Assembly (NCBI GenBank): GCA_041391385.1
Contig: JAWKOD010000006.1
Span: 124,001-188,000, forward strand
Length of the DNA stretch: 64,000 bases
Source: CANIGN01 sp041391385
GTDB taxonomy: Bacteria; Bdellovibrionota; UBA2428
Direction: 5' to 3'
Part shown: positions 16,389-25,221 of the stretch, piece by piece
How positions within the stretch are numbered: the first letter of the stretch is position 1
Layout: every line of letters begins with the position of its first letter
Notes under the pieces: generated by a model
Database searches by the model: none
What the model was told of the DNA's origin: nothing
The model's input: the letters and a program-made list of their open reading frames with translations, nothing else
Position numbers and translations under genes: made by a program

Positions 16389-17150
16389 TTATTTTGAGTG
16401 TTCTACTGGGGTTGCTTTGTTTTGTTTGTGTGCATTGTACACCCCTATGAATCCGTGAATGCCAGGAAGGTTCTTGCAAAATTCAACGGCGCAGGACTTT
16501 AAGCTTTTGTCTAAAAAGCCCGCATTCACACCTACTGCGGCAGCCGTTAATCCCCCACCTATTGTAGCTCCTACGGGATTTATAGCTATTCCTGCACATT
16601 CTGTGCAGAGTTTGAGGTATGCGATGGGGATTGAGTTCGTGTTTGTTGCGCTTTCAACTGCGCTTCCGCTTGATTGTTTGCAGCCGGCTAAAGAAAAAAT
16701 AAATAAAGGAAGCTGCCAGAGGGAAGCTGTTTGAGTTTTGTATTGCTTTAATGCTTTTTTGAAATCAACTTCGTACATTGTTTTGAGGTCATGCTGAAAA
16801 TTGATGGGGTAATTGATTCCTTGAATTGTGAGATAGCTTAAGTCAATGTTTTGATAATCCACAACAAAAGGGGGGCTGTCTTTGTCGATTGAAACTGCGA
16901 GTTGAGTTTTTGTGATTTTTGCAGGAGCGAGTCCGTAGATTTTTATGCGAGATTTTAGAAATTCATAATCTTTTGCGGGGAGTTTTGAGAGGTCATCTTT
17001 TTCGAGGACGTCTAAACTGTTAATTTCTTTTTGTTCAAAGCGAGTATAGAATCCCTCAGATTTTTTTAGGAGCGCTTCGCCTAAGTTTTCTGCAAAACTA
17101 AGATGAGAGAACGTAACAAGGAGAAGGGCGGGGAGAAACTTTTTCATCAC
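16389..17150 (-). CDS. Exported protein with internal lipobox-like segment
   Basis: I do not recognise a family. The 253-residue product has an N-terminal signal peptide (cleavage after SHLSFA). An unusual internal hydrophobic segment (LPLFIFSLAGCKQSS, near residues 147-161) looks like a lipoprotein signal but has no start codon before it. The C-terminal third has paired cysteines and a Gly/Ala-rich stretch (GATIGGGLTAAAVGVNAG) of the kind seen in membrane-inserting peptides. It may be one protein or two genes joined by a lost stop or indel. It stands alone, convergent with the ParB-like gene. Confidence 0.5.
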   Translation of the reverse strand: MMKKFLPALLLVTFSHLSFAENLGEALLKKSEGFYTRFEQKEINSLDVLEKDDLSKLPAKDYEFLKSRIKIYGLAPAKITKTQLAVSIDKDSPPFVVDYQNIDLSYLTIQGINYPINFQHDLKTMYEVDFKKALKQYKTQTASLWQLPLFIFSLAGCKQSSGSAVESATNTNSIPIAYLKLCTECAGIAINPVGATIGGGLTAAAVGVNAGFLDKSLKSCAVEFCKNLPGIHGFIGVYNAHKQNKATPVEHSK

Positions 17151-17190
17151 GCTCTACTTAGTGTTAACGAGAACTTTAAATTTAGAAAAT

Positions 17191-17493
17191 CTATTCATCT
17201 TCAAGTGTAAGACTCAGTGCGTGAATGACCCCTTCTTTTATTTCATCCCCAACGATAGAATACACAAGGCGCTCTTTTTGGATGCGACTAAGGCCTTTAA
17301 ACTCAGGGCTTTTTATTTTGCCTTTTAAATGTAAGTTCTGGCTTAAGGGCACGAGGTCAGAGTGCCCAGCATGCTGCTCTGAGAAGTCGTAGAGTTCGAT
17401 TTCAGAGGCTTTGAGGGCGCTTTTAAGCTTAGCGGTAATTTCACTTATTGTTGACACATAATACAGCTTAGAATTGAGAGAGGAGGGTGACAA
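17191..17493 (-). CDS. BolA-family protein
   Basis: BolA proteins partner with monothiol glutaredoxins in Fe-S trafficking or act as morphology regulators. The domain is recognisable from YDFSEQHAGHSDL through FKGLSRIQKERLVYSIVGDE to the C-terminal GVIHALSLTL, with the conserved HAGH and IHAL motifs. I give the TTG at 17493; a GTG at 17457 (12 codons later) fits the usual family N-terminus as well, and neither has a good ribosome binding site. It is divergent from hppD. Confidence 0.85.
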   Translation of the reverse strand: MSPSSLNSKLYYVSTISEITAKLKSALKASEIELYDFSEQHAGHSDLVPLSQNLHLKGKIKSPEFKGLSRIQKERLVYSIVGDEIKEGVIHALSLTLEDE

Positions 17494-17549
17494 GTCTCAC
17501 TTTCGGGGGCTAAAAAGGCTCTATGAACATGGAGGAAGGAATCAACGTT

Positions 17550-18695
17550 ATGTCTATAGGTAGCAAAGCGGCTCAAGCGGGCCAGGAAAACAAGAAAGAG
17601 GTAGATTTTCTACCCCTTCTTGGCACAGACCATATAGAATTTTATGTCGGCAATGCTAAACAGGCGGCTTACTTCTATCAGCATGCCTTCGGTTTTCAGC
17701 CCATCGCTTATGCTGGGCCCGAAACAGGAGTTCGAGAAAAAGCGAGTTACGTCCTTCAACAGGGAAAAATTCGTTTAGTTTTTACAACCTCTCTTGTTGC
17801 GGATTCTGAGATTTCGAAGCATGTCGAAAAACACGGGGATGGAGTTAAATCTCTTTGCTTAACAGTGGATGATGCGATGAAGGCTTATCGCGAAACAGTT
17901 AAGCTTCGCGGCGCTAAGTCCCTTGGGGAGCCTGTTCTTTTATCTGATGAAGCAGGAGAAGTTCTTGTCGCGACGATTCAAACTTACGGCGATACGGTTC
18001 ACAAATTTGTTGAGCGAAAAAAATATAAAGGCGCATTTTTACCTGGCTACCAGGCATGGTCTGGCAGTGGAGCTCAAGTGGAAGACGTGGGTTTGCAGTA
18101 TGTCGATCACTGTGTCGGCAACGTAGAGCTTGGAAAAATGGACGAGTGGGTTGAATTTTACCAAAAGGTTATGGGCTTTGATTTACTCGTAACTTTTGAT
18201 GATGAAGATATCAGCACAGAATACACGTCTCTCATGTCGAAAGTGGTTTCTAATGGAAATGGATTTGTGAAGTTTCCAATTAACGAGCCCGCTGCAGGTA
18301 AAAAGAAATCTCAAATTGACGAGTTCTTGGATTTTTATAAAGGGCCAGGCGTGCAGCATATCGCAATGGCTACTGATGATATTGTTCATACGGTTTCAGA
18401 ACTTCGTAGAAGAGGCATTGAGTTTTTAGTCGTTCCTGAGGCCTATTATGCTGACCTTACAAGTCGGGTTGGCGAAATCAAAGAAGACGTTGAAGAACTT
18501 AAAAAACTTAATATTCTCGTAGATCGAGATGAAGAGGGTTATTTGCTTCAAATTTTTACCCGTCCTGTAGAGGATCGTCCTACGCTATTTTTTGAGATTA
18601 TTCAGAGAAGAGGCGCTAAGAGCTTTGGAAAAGGCAATTTTAAAGCCCTTTTTGAAGCGATTGAGCGTGAGCAAGGCAGAAGAGGTAATCTCTAG
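17550..18695 (+). CDS. hppD: 4-hydroxyphenylpyruvate dioxygenase
   Basis: The enzyme converts 4-hydroxyphenylpyruvate to homogentisate in tyrosine catabolism. It has two vicinal-oxygen-chelate domains, starting at DHIEFYVGN (residue 27) and VDHCVGN (residue 186). The Fe(II) ligands are visible as His187, His270 (GVQHIA) and Glu349 (LFFEIIQR). The 381-residue length is typical. I chose the ATG at 17550 because GGAGGAAGG ends 9-10 nt before it; earlier in-frame ATGs at 17523 and 17529 lie before or in that site. Homogentisate dioxygenase is not nearby. Confidence 0.95.
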   Translation: MSIGSKAAQAGQENKKEVDFLPLLGTDHIEFYVGNAKQAAYFYQHAFGFQPIAYAGPETGVREKASYVLQQGKIRLVFTTSLVADSEISKHVEKHGDGVKSLCLTVDDAMKAYRETVKLRGAKSLGEPVLLSDEAGEVLVATIQTYGDTVHKFVERKKYKGAFLPGYQAWSGSGAQVEDVGLQYVDHCVGNVELGKMDEWVEFYQKVMGFDLLVTFDDEDISTEYTSLMSKVVSNGNGFVKFPINEPAAGKKKSQIDEFLDFYKGPGVQHIAMATDDIVHTVSELRRRGIEFLVVPEAYYADLTSRVGEIKEDVEELKKLNILVDRDEEGYLLQIFTRPVEDRPTLFFEIIQRRGAKSFGKGNFKALFEAIEREQGRRGNL

Positions 18696-18749
18696 TTAGC
18701 AGTCTTTAGTGGCCTATCCGAGGGCTCTTTGCTAGTTTGGGGGGCTCTT

Positions 18750-20045
18750 ATGACAAGGATTCTTTTGGGCGTAACAGGCAGTATTGCTGCTTATAGAGCG
18801 CCGGATATGACCAAGGCCCTTGTAGCGGCAGGATGTGACGTTCAAGTTGTTTTGACTCATTCTGCTGCTCAATTTACGACTCCCAAAACCTTAGAAACTT
18901 TTTCTGGAAAAAGAGTTCTTTCAAACGACCCTTGGGATCCAAGTCATCTGGGCACTGATCATATTCGTCATGCAAGATGGGCCGATGCCTTTGTTGTTTA
19001 TGGCGCAACAGCGAACATCATTGCGAAACTTGCTGCTGGTTTATGTGATGATTTTTTAACGATGCAGATATTGGCCACGCGAGCTCCTGTCTTCGTTGTT
19101 CCTGCGATGAATGTTGAGATGTGGGAGAATCCTGTAACTCAAGAAAATGTACGCAAGCTTCAGATGAGGGGTTACGTATTTGTTGGCCCTATTGAGGGCG
19201 TTTTAGCTTGTGGGGAGAAAGGCTTGGGCCACGTGGCTTCAAGTGAAGCAGTCCTTCAGGCTTTAGAGCTTAAACTTAAACTAAGGAGTGCAGATTCTTT
19301 TGTAGGGGCGAATCGTTTTTCGTATTTTACATCTAAAAAGGTTCTTATTTCTTTGGGATCCATGAAGACCGATATTGATGATGTTCGTTTTATTCAAAAC
19401 AAATCATCAGGTTTAATGGGGCTTGAGATGGCGAAGGCTCTTCAGGGGGCAGGTGTTGAAGTCCATCTTTTGGCTGGCCTATTGAGCCCAGCGGTTGAAA
19501 ATCAGCTGAGTACTTTTAGTTCTGTAACCCGCTTTCAGTCTTACTCGGAGTATCGAGAGAGCCTAGTGAGGATTTGGCCTTCTTGTGATGTCTTTTTCTC
19601 TCTAGCTGCAGTTCTAGATTTTGTCTTGCTTCCCCGTTCAGGAAAAATTGAGAGAGGGACAGCAGAGCTCACTTTGCAGCTTCAAGCGACACAAGATTTA
19701 GTGGCTGCATGCGTGGCTCAAAAAAAGTCGACTCAAAGGGTAATTGCTTTTTCTTTGGAGTCAGGTGCAACTTGGAAAGAATGCTTAGAGCGAGCTCATA
19801 AAAAACTACTCAAAAAAGGGGCTGATCTTATTGTCGTTAATCGAAGCGGCTTAAGTGGGCAGGGCCCTGATTCAAACGAGAATGCGGCCTGTCTTATGAG
19901 CCCGAGCTCAAGTCTTCAGGAGTTCCCCTTATCCACGAAACGAGTGCTCTCTGAGCGTTTGCTTGCAGCCGCGTCCTCTTATTTAGAGGCTCCTGGTAAT
20001 CAGCTCAACGCTAAGAAAAACAAAGACTTAAGCCCAAATCTTTAG
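18750..20045 (+). CDS. coaBC: Bifunctional CoaBC (phosphopantothenoylcysteine synthetase/decarboxylase)
   Basis: This enzyme joins cysteine to 4'-phosphopantothenate and decarboxylates the product in CoA synthesis. The N-terminal FMN decarboxylase half shows GVTGSIAAYRAPDM, HIRHARWADAFVV with the active-site His, and PAMNVEMWENP. The C-terminal synthetase half begins near KKVLISLGSMKTDIDDVRFI and has NKSSGLMGLEMAKAL and the AAVLDFVLLPRSGKI lysine region. The 431-residue length is right for a fused CoaBC. The start at 18750 is preferred to an in-frame start at 18729, because a GGGGGG site precedes it and the flavodoxin-like fold begins at once. Confidence 0.93.
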   Translation: MTRILLGVTGSIAAYRAPDMTKALVAAGCDVQVVLTHSAAQFTTPKTLETFSGKRVLSNDPWDPSHLGTDHIRHARWADAFVVYGATANIIAKLAAGLCDDFLTMQILATRAPVFVVPAMNVEMWENPVTQENVRKLQMRGYVFVGPIEGVLACGEKGLGHVASSEAVLQALELKLKLRSADSFVGANRFSYFTSKKVLISLGSMKTDIDDVRFIQNKSSGLMGLEMAKALQGAGVEVHLLAGLLSPAVENQLSTFSSVTRFQSYSEYRESLVRIWPSCDVFFSLAAVLDFVLLPRSGKIERGTAELTLQLQATQDLVAACVAQKKSTQRVIAFSLESGATWKECLERAHKKLLKKGADLIVVNRSGLSGQGPDSNENAACLMSPSSSLQEFPLSTKRVLSERLLAAASSYLEAPGNQLNAKKNKDLSPNL

Positions 20046-20063
20046 GCAATCTGCCTAGCTTTT
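20043..20063 (+). terminator. Terminator after coaBC
   Basis: TAGGCA (20043-20048, including the coaBC stop) pairs perfectly with TGCCTA (20052-20057) across a 3-nt loop, followed by GCTTTTAT. The U-tract is short, so it may be weak. Confidence 0.5.
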
Positions 20064-20228
20064 ATACACATATAGCTACAAAGTTTGTCCTATGCGCTGC
20101 CCTCCTGCCTCTATGGGGACTACTGGTGCCGCGAGCTCATTATAAATTTCAGGCACTTAAGCGCAACTCTTCAAGTGGCACGCATGGCATAGCTTCTGCA
20201 TCCTCTTATTACTTAGAAGGTTTATATA

Positions 20229-21566
20229 ATGAGATTTTGTCGTGGAATTTTAACAGTCTATATCGTGGCAGCTGGTGTGGGAACTCTTCAGGCGGAGTCT
20301 CTTCTTTGGCAATATGGGACAAAAAATACGATTGCCCCAAGTGCTCAATCGAGTTCAGGTTCTCAAAGTAGCGTGATTCCCTTGGAGGAGTCTCAGCCCT
20401 TAGAAGAAACTCAGGAGTCTTCGGATATTAAGTTAACGGGTACGGACCCTCGACCTACGGGCTCCAAAATAACATTACAGCTTTCGTCTTTATTAAATTC
20501 TCAGTGGGGAATGTTGACGAAACCGGGCCTCAATTTAAAAAATGCCTGGAATGCTCTTATTAAAAAGAAGTTTATTAAATCAAAAAAATCTTTTGCATGC
20601 TCGAACTCTCCCATAACTGTTGCAATAGTTGATACGGGCGTTGATTTTACTCACCAGAATTTAAAAAATGTAGCTTGGGTCAACACAAAAGAACTCAATG
20701 GTAAAAAAGGTGTTGATGATGACAAGAATGGATTTATTGACGATGTGAATGGGTGGGATTTTACTACAAATTCTCCAATAATTATTGATGGTCATGGTCA
20801 CGGGACTCACTTGGCTGGAATCATATCTGGACAGTCTCAGGAGCCGAATGGCTTTAAGGGTGTGTGTCCCGGTATACGTATTATGTCTGTGCGCTATTTT
20901 GCTTCAGACCTTACGGGTATTAAAAACCTAGAGAACACCGTTAAAGCTATTCGTTATGCAACTCAGAATGGTGCAAATATTATTAATTATTCAGGTGGTG
21001 GTGCAAGCTTCGCACAAAACGAGTTTGACGCTTTGAAAGAAGCGACAGAGAAGGGTGTTTTGATTGTGGCCGCAGCAGGAAATGAACGCAGCGATGTTGT
21101 TAAGAAGCCCTACTTTCCGGCTTCTTATGATTTAGCAAATATCATTTCTGTTGCAGGTATTGGTCCTGAAGGAAAACTCATCCCTGCTTCTAACTGGGGT
21201 AAGTCTGTTGATGTCGCAGCGCCTGGTGGTGGAATTCTTTCTTTACAGCAAAATCAAAGTTACGGATTCATGAACGGCACAAGCCAAGCGACAGCTTTTG
21301 TGAGCGGTCTTGCAGGGCTCTTATGGACAATGAAACCAAAATTAAAAGCAGCAGACATTAAAGCTTTAATTGAAAAATCTGTTGCTAAGTCGAGTGATTT
21401 AAAAGGCAAGGTGGCAAGTGGTGGACATGTTGACGCTGAACTAGCTGTTAAAATGTTAGCAACTTACAAAGCTAAAAGAAATTCACGTTCTAAGTTCAAT
21501 AAAACAAGTACGGCTCGAATCCTGTCGGGCCTTAAAGGTAAGCCACGATCTTCTTTCGAAAATTGA
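20229..21566 (+). CDS. Exported subtilisin-like serine protease (S8)
   Basis: A signal peptide (cleavage near LQA, residues 20-22) and a low-complexity Ser/Glu/Gln linker precede an S8 catalytic domain. The triad is visible: Asp135 in AIVDTGVDF, His191 in GHGHGTHLAG, Ser352 in NGTSQATAFVSG; the oxyanion Asn285 lies in AAAGNE. Aspartate-rich DDDKNGFIDDVNGWDF near residues 163-178 resembles a calcium-binding insert. No other domain follows except a short basic tail. It is likely a secreted or periplasmic protease, possibly degradative. Its 3' end overlaps the opposing mevalonate kinase gene by 84 nt. Confidence 0.93.
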   Translation: MRFCRGILTVYIVAAGVGTLQAESLLWQYGTKNTIAPSAQSSSGSQSSVIPLEESQPLEETQESSDIKLTGTDPRPTGSKITLQLSSLLNSQWGMLTKPGLNLKNAWNALIKKKFIKSKKSFACSNSPITVAIVDTGVDFTHQNLKNVAWVNTKELNGKKGVDDDKNGFIDDVNGWDFTTNSPIIIDGHGHGTHLAGIISGQSQEPNGFKGVCPGIRIMSVRYFASDLTGIKNLENTVKAIRYATQNGANIINYSGGGASFAQNEFDALKEATEKGVLIVAAAGNERSDVVKKPYFPASYDLANIISVAGIGPEGKLIPASNWGKSVDVAAPGGGILSLQQNQSYGFMNGTSQATAFVSGLAGLLWTMKPKLKAADIKALIEKSVAKSSDLKGKVASGGHVDAELAVKMLATYKAKRNSRSKFNKTSTARILSGLKGKPRSSFEN

Positions 21567-22385
21567 GATAAGAAAACCTCCACGCCCTGCTCCGGTTAGC
21601 TTCGCGCCTAAGGCATTGTTAGCAAGTAAGAGATCCCTATTCTTTTCGAGTTCGGGATGAGAAAGTCCCCATTGCTTAAGGAGCTCATGAGCTTTATTCA
21701 TCGCTTGACCCAGTTTTTCAGCTAGGCAATTTTCAAAGTAGTCTTTTCCTTCTAAGGCTAGAACTTGAAGCTCCTTGAGGATGTTCTCCCATAAAATAGG
21801 ATTCTCTTCTTTAAGTTTTTGTCCCATACTGATTCCACTAAGTGCGCTTCTGCGAATTGTAGAATCTACGAGTACGAATACGTAATTCTCATCTTTTAAA
21901 AAGTTGTCGTTGAGTGTTTCGAACTCATGAATGTTTTTAAAACAAAGAGATTTTTCTGTAGCAATAGTGCAAGGGTCCATGCCTGAGCTTTTGCCGTGAA
22001 AATGATTTTCACTTTGCCAAGAGCGTTCAATCAGTTCAGCCTGAGAAAGATGGGGTCTATGGAGGCGATGCAGTGCTACAGAAAGTGCTGCTGAGGAACC
22101 GAGTCCAGCTCCGAGAGGAATTTGGCTCCGTATGATGTACTCCCCTTTATAAGGAACATCTGAGAAGTCTTTTTTGAGAAGCTTCCAAAAAATTTCTTCA
22201 CTGTTAGGAAAATTCTCTTTGCCTTCAAGAATGAGTTTTTCGTTTTCTGCAGCTTTAAAAGAAATTTGTAAACGTAAATTTTTCAGAGGGAGTGCAAGTG
22301 CGCTTGATCCGTAAAGAATAGAGTGTTCGCCAAAGAGTACGCATTTTCCACAGGCTTGCGAACTTAGAGACGGAGCTTCTTGCAC
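21483..22385 (-). CDS. mvk: Mevalonate kinase (GHMP family)
   Basis: The enzyme phosphorylates mevalonate to 5-phosphomevalonate. GHMP landmarks appear in order: KCVLFGEHSILYGSSALALP at residues 14-33, the ATP-binding IPLGAGLGSSAALSVALH near 89, the KSSGMDPCT segment with the catalytic Asp, and KLTGAGRGGFLIS near the end. HGKSSGMD and the HxxxYG-like start favour mevalonate kinase over the other GHMP enzymes in the window. The C-terminus is short (about 30 residues after the glycine motif) and lies inside the end of the subtilase gene, so a 3' indel cannot be excluded. It is apart from the main mevalonate operon. Confidence 0.85.
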   Translation of the reverse strand: MQEAPSLSSQACGKCVLFGEHSILYGSSALALPLKNLRLQISFKAAENEKLILEGKENFPNSEEIFWKLLKKDFSDVPYKGEYIIRSQIPLGAGLGSSAALSVALHRLHRPHLSQAELIERSWQSENHFHGKSSGMDPCTIATEKSLCFKNIHEFETLNDNFLKDENYVFVLVDSTIRRSALSGISMGQKLKEENPILWENILKELQVLALEGKDYFENCLAEKLGQAMNKAHELLKQWGLSHPELEKNRDLLLANNALGAKLTGAGRGGFLISIFERRSWLTFKARQDSSRTCFIELRT

Positions 22386-22397
22386 AAGATCCTCTTT

Positions 22398-22958
22398 CTA
22401 AGCCATGAGCTTAAGGGAGAAGAATAAGAGGAGGGTGGCAATGCTTCTTGCGAAAATAGCTGCTACAAGGCCAAAGCGCATGACATATTTTGAGCTGATG
22501 TAACCCCAGAGGAAGACGACACAAAAAAGGTAGAAGTTAACAGCTCCTACTCCAAAGTTGAGGGCTTCTACAAAAGCACTGCTTTTAACGCCCCAGCTTG
22601 CTGCAAGGTATTTCCTGTAAATGATTTCACAGGCAGGATTGAGGATTAACACCCAAGCCAGAAGGCCGGGGAGCTTGAAGTTTCTAAGCTCGGCTAATTC
22701 GAGAGTGTGTGACTTGAGGATCCAAGATAAAATAAGCCCGCTAAGTAAGAGTCCAAAGGCAGCTCCGACTCCCATCATCCAGGAGGCTGAATTAGGCTTG
22801 AGTGCAGCTAGTTCCTTACGTTTTTTAAGAAGAAAAAGCGCCATACCGAGGCACAGGGGGGCGGCTATAAAAATACGCACCCAAAAAACGTCCATTTGGC
22901 CACCGGCAAAAGCCCAAAGGATGGCTAAACACGACACAACATAAGCGATGATATCCAC
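22398..22958 (-). CDS. Membrane protein, possibly degenerate CPBP type
   Basis: The 186-residue protein has about five or six hydrophobic segments. The segment NPACEIIYRKYLA resembles the EExxxR box of CPBP/Abi membrane proteases, but the first glutamate is replaced by Ala-Cys, and only a weak second motif is visible. If related, it may lack protease activity. It is 12 nt upstream of mevalonate kinase on the same strand, so the two are probably cotranscribed. Function unknown. Confidence 0.5.
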   Translation of the reverse strand: MDIIAYVVSCLAILWAFAGGQMDVFWVRIFIAAPLCLGMALFLLKKRKELAALKPNSASWMMGVGAAFGLLLSGLILSWILKSHTLELAELRNFKLPGLLAWVLILNPACEIIYRKYLAASWGVKSSAFVEALNFGVGAVNFYLFCVVFLWGYISSKYVMRFGLVAAIFARSIATLLLFFSLKLMA

Positions 22959-23082
22959 GGAGAAATCCTATACGAATAACACGCCGCTATCTATACTCAG
23001 ATCTAAGGCTTGGAGGCTTTGCGCTAAAATTCCTATAGGCGGCAGGTCATGCACTTCCTAAAGGCTCTGCTAGACTCTTGCT

Positions 23083-24417
23083 ATGCTAAGAAAAACGCTT
23101 CTTTCCATGGTGCTGTTAACGTCAACGGGTTCTTTGACTCAGGTACTGTGGGCTAAGCCCCAGCTTCCCCTAGAGGAGATTGTCTGGGTCTCAGATGTCG
23201 AGTTACGTTATTACCCTCAAATAAAAGAGCAAAGAAACTTTGTAATCGACCACCGAAAAGCGAAGGGCTTCGAGGTCTATGGGCCCCGTGGAATGAAGGC
23301 GTGGCTATTGGAGCATCAGATTCCATTTAGTGAACCACAGCTTTCGAATAAAGAAAGAGAAGACTTGGCGGCTTCTTACCCGAGCTTTGAGCAAGTCGAG
23401 GCAAAGCTTAAAGGTCTTGCTGAAAAATACCCCGTGCAGACTCAACTCATTACGGTTGGACAATCTGTAAGGGGGAAAAATTTGTATTTCTTAAAGATTT
23501 CTAAGAATGCAGCTCAGGACCTCCATCTTCCGGAATTTAAATATATCTCTAGCATGCATGGTGATGAAATCACGGGCCGCGAGCTTACTCTAAGTTTGGC
23601 TGAGGAGATTCTTGCTAAGTATGGAACAGATCCTCAGATTACAGAGCTCGTGGACAACACTGAAATTTTCATAATGCCCTCTATGAACCCGGATGGAAGT
23701 GAAGCCCGAACTCGTTGGAATGCCAATCGTTCAGATTTAAACAGAGACTTCCCTGATTTTACTTCAGACAATAACAATTCTGTCGATGGACGCGAAGTAG
23801 AGACGAAAGCAATAATGAAATTTCAAGATCAACGGAACTTCGCACTTTCAGCAAATTTTCATGGAGGGTCTGAAGTTGTAAATTATCCATGGGACACAAC
23901 TGAAACTCCTCATCCTTTGGATAATTTAATTCAGAGCTTAAGTTTAAGTTATGCCAAACTTGTCCCTTATATTTTCAATTCGAGTGAGTTTCCTCAGGGA
24001 ATAGTTAATGGTTTTGCTTGGTATGAAGTGAATGGTGGTATGCAGGACTGGAGTGAACACTGGTACAATGATCTTCAGGTGACTGTAGAGCTTTCAAATG
24101 CGAAATGGCCCTCCTATAGTCAAATCCCGAGCTTTTACCAGGAAAACAAAGCAGCTCTATTGCAGTTTATTAAGAACGTGCATCAGGGCGCTGGTTTTTA
24201 TTTTAAAGACTCAACGGAAGCAGGCACTGTGAGTATTCAAAAAGCAGGTAAAGAAATTGGCACTTATAACTTTAGAAATGGCGAGTTTTATAGAGTCTTA
24301 GAGCCCGGAGCTTATGATTTTGTAGTTACTGGTCGCAATGAAAGAAGCTTTCAGTTTTCTCAAGTGGTTGTAACGGATGCTGTTGTTGCTGGCGGTAATT
24401 ACAGAGAACTTGAATAG
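23083..24417 (+). CDS. Exported M14 zinc carboxypeptidase (N/E-like)
   Basis: A signal peptide (cleavage after LWA, about residue 24) and a propeptide-like segment precede a metallocarboxypeptidase domain. Zinc ligands are His159 and Glu162 (SMHGDEITGRE) and His260 (ANFHGGSEVVNYPWD), with the catalytic Glu336 in TVELSNAKWP. Residues from about 372 to the end form a small beta sandwich like the transthyretin-like domain of carboxypeptidase N/E enzymes. These remove C-terminal, often basic, residues from peptides. In a predatory or scavenging bacterium it would help digest peptides outside the cytoplasm; that role is inferred. Confidence 0.92.
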   Translation: MLRKTLLSMVLLTSTGSLTQVLWAKPQLPLEEIVWVSDVELRYYPQIKEQRNFVIDHRKAKGFEVYGPRGMKAWLLEHQIPFSEPQLSNKEREDLAASYPSFEQVEAKLKGLAEKYPVQTQLITVGQSVRGKNLYFLKISKNAAQDLHLPEFKYISSMHGDEITGRELTLSLAEEILAKYGTDPQITELVDNTEIFIMPSMNPDGSEARTRWNANRSDLNRDFPDFTSDNNNSVDGREVETKAIMKFQDQRNFALSANFHGGSEVVNYPWDTTETPHPLDNLIQSLSLSYAKLVPYIFNSSEFPQGIVNGFAWYEVNGGMQDWSEHWYNDLQVTVELSNAKWPSYSQIPSFYQENKAALLQFIKNVHQGAGFYFKDSTEAGTVSIQKAGKEIGTYNFRNGEFYRVLEPGAYDFVVTGRNERSFQFSQVVVTDAVVAGGNYRELE

Positions 24418-24468
24418 TTTTTTGTCTTTTTGTTAAGACTTTTTGAATAATTCCGATAGAGGATTTAG

Positions 24469-25221
24469 GTGAAGTACATCTTCAGGCCCTTGTTTTTGAT
24501 GAGTTTTCTGGGTGGATTTTCTCTTTATGCAAGCAATGCTGGCCAAATGCCTCTTTGCAAAAGTGGCCTTGCAGATAATACGGTTATTTCTGAGCGCATG
24601 CCTGGATCTGATAAACCAAGGTTCCATTTAGATAGAAGAGATACGGCTTATATCGGAGATCAATTCTCTATGCTGAAGAAGGATCCGAGTGGAGCTTTGC
24701 TTTATCCGCAGATTCGAGCTGATTTTGATCGGGACGGCATCGTGGCTGCAGGAGCTTTGCAAAAGTGGAGAGAAGATAATTTCGCAGCTCTCGAAGAAAT
24801 GGATGAATCTAAATTTTTAAATATTCTACAAGATGCTATTGATACGCATCGAAATGATAAGCAATTTAGCTCTGAAAGTAGAGGAACGTTTTTGGACGCT
24901 ATCGATACGTGGATGGCAGCTAAAAAGAATCATCAAGAGTCAGGAGCGAGGGTTGCTGAACAACGAATACTTCTTGAGTTAATGGGTAAAACAGAAAAAG
25001 TTCATGGATCAGAGTTTCAGCCTGTTCAGGCAGACTTTAGAAATATGATGGGTGTATGGGATGAGCGTGAGTTAACAAGAGATATTCCACGGGTTTCAAT
25101 GCCTGTTATTCTTTCTGCTTTTTATCAGCGCTATTTGCGAAATCAATATACAAATCCTGAGCTCAGTGGGGAAGGCTCCATTAATGAGTATGTCGACAGG
25201 TATATGAGACCCCCTCAGTAG
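24469..25221 (+). CDS. Exported protein with one EF-hand-like loop
   Basis: The 250-residue product starts at a GTG and has a signal peptide (cleavage near LYA, residues 19-21). One calcium-loop-like segment, DFDRDGIVAAGAL (Asp85, 87 and 89), is the only motif I see; a lone loop is weak evidence for calcium binding. The rest is mostly helical. No family recognised. Its 3' end overlaps the opposing mvaD by 7 nt. Confidence 0.55.
   Translation: MKYIFRPLFLMSFLGGFSLYASNAGQMPLCKSGLADNTVISERMPGSDKPRFHLDRRDTAYIGDQFSMLKKDPSGALLYPQIRADFDRDGIVAAGALQKWREDNFAALEEMDESKFLNILQDAIDTHRNDKQFSSESRGTFLDAIDTWMAAKKNHQESGARVAEQRILLELMGKTEKVHGSEFQPVQADFRNMMGVWDERELTRDIPRVSMPVILSAFYQRYLRNQYTNPELSGEGSINEYVDRYMRPPQ

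Noticed and set aside
20126..20371. Short reading frame before and overlapping the subtilase start
   Set aside because: No ribosome binding site or recognisable product; most of it lies inside the subtilase gene in another frame.
24469..25221. Calcium-binding EF-hand protein
   Set aside because: Only one loop-like segment is present without a partner hand, so calcium binding is noted but not claimed as function.
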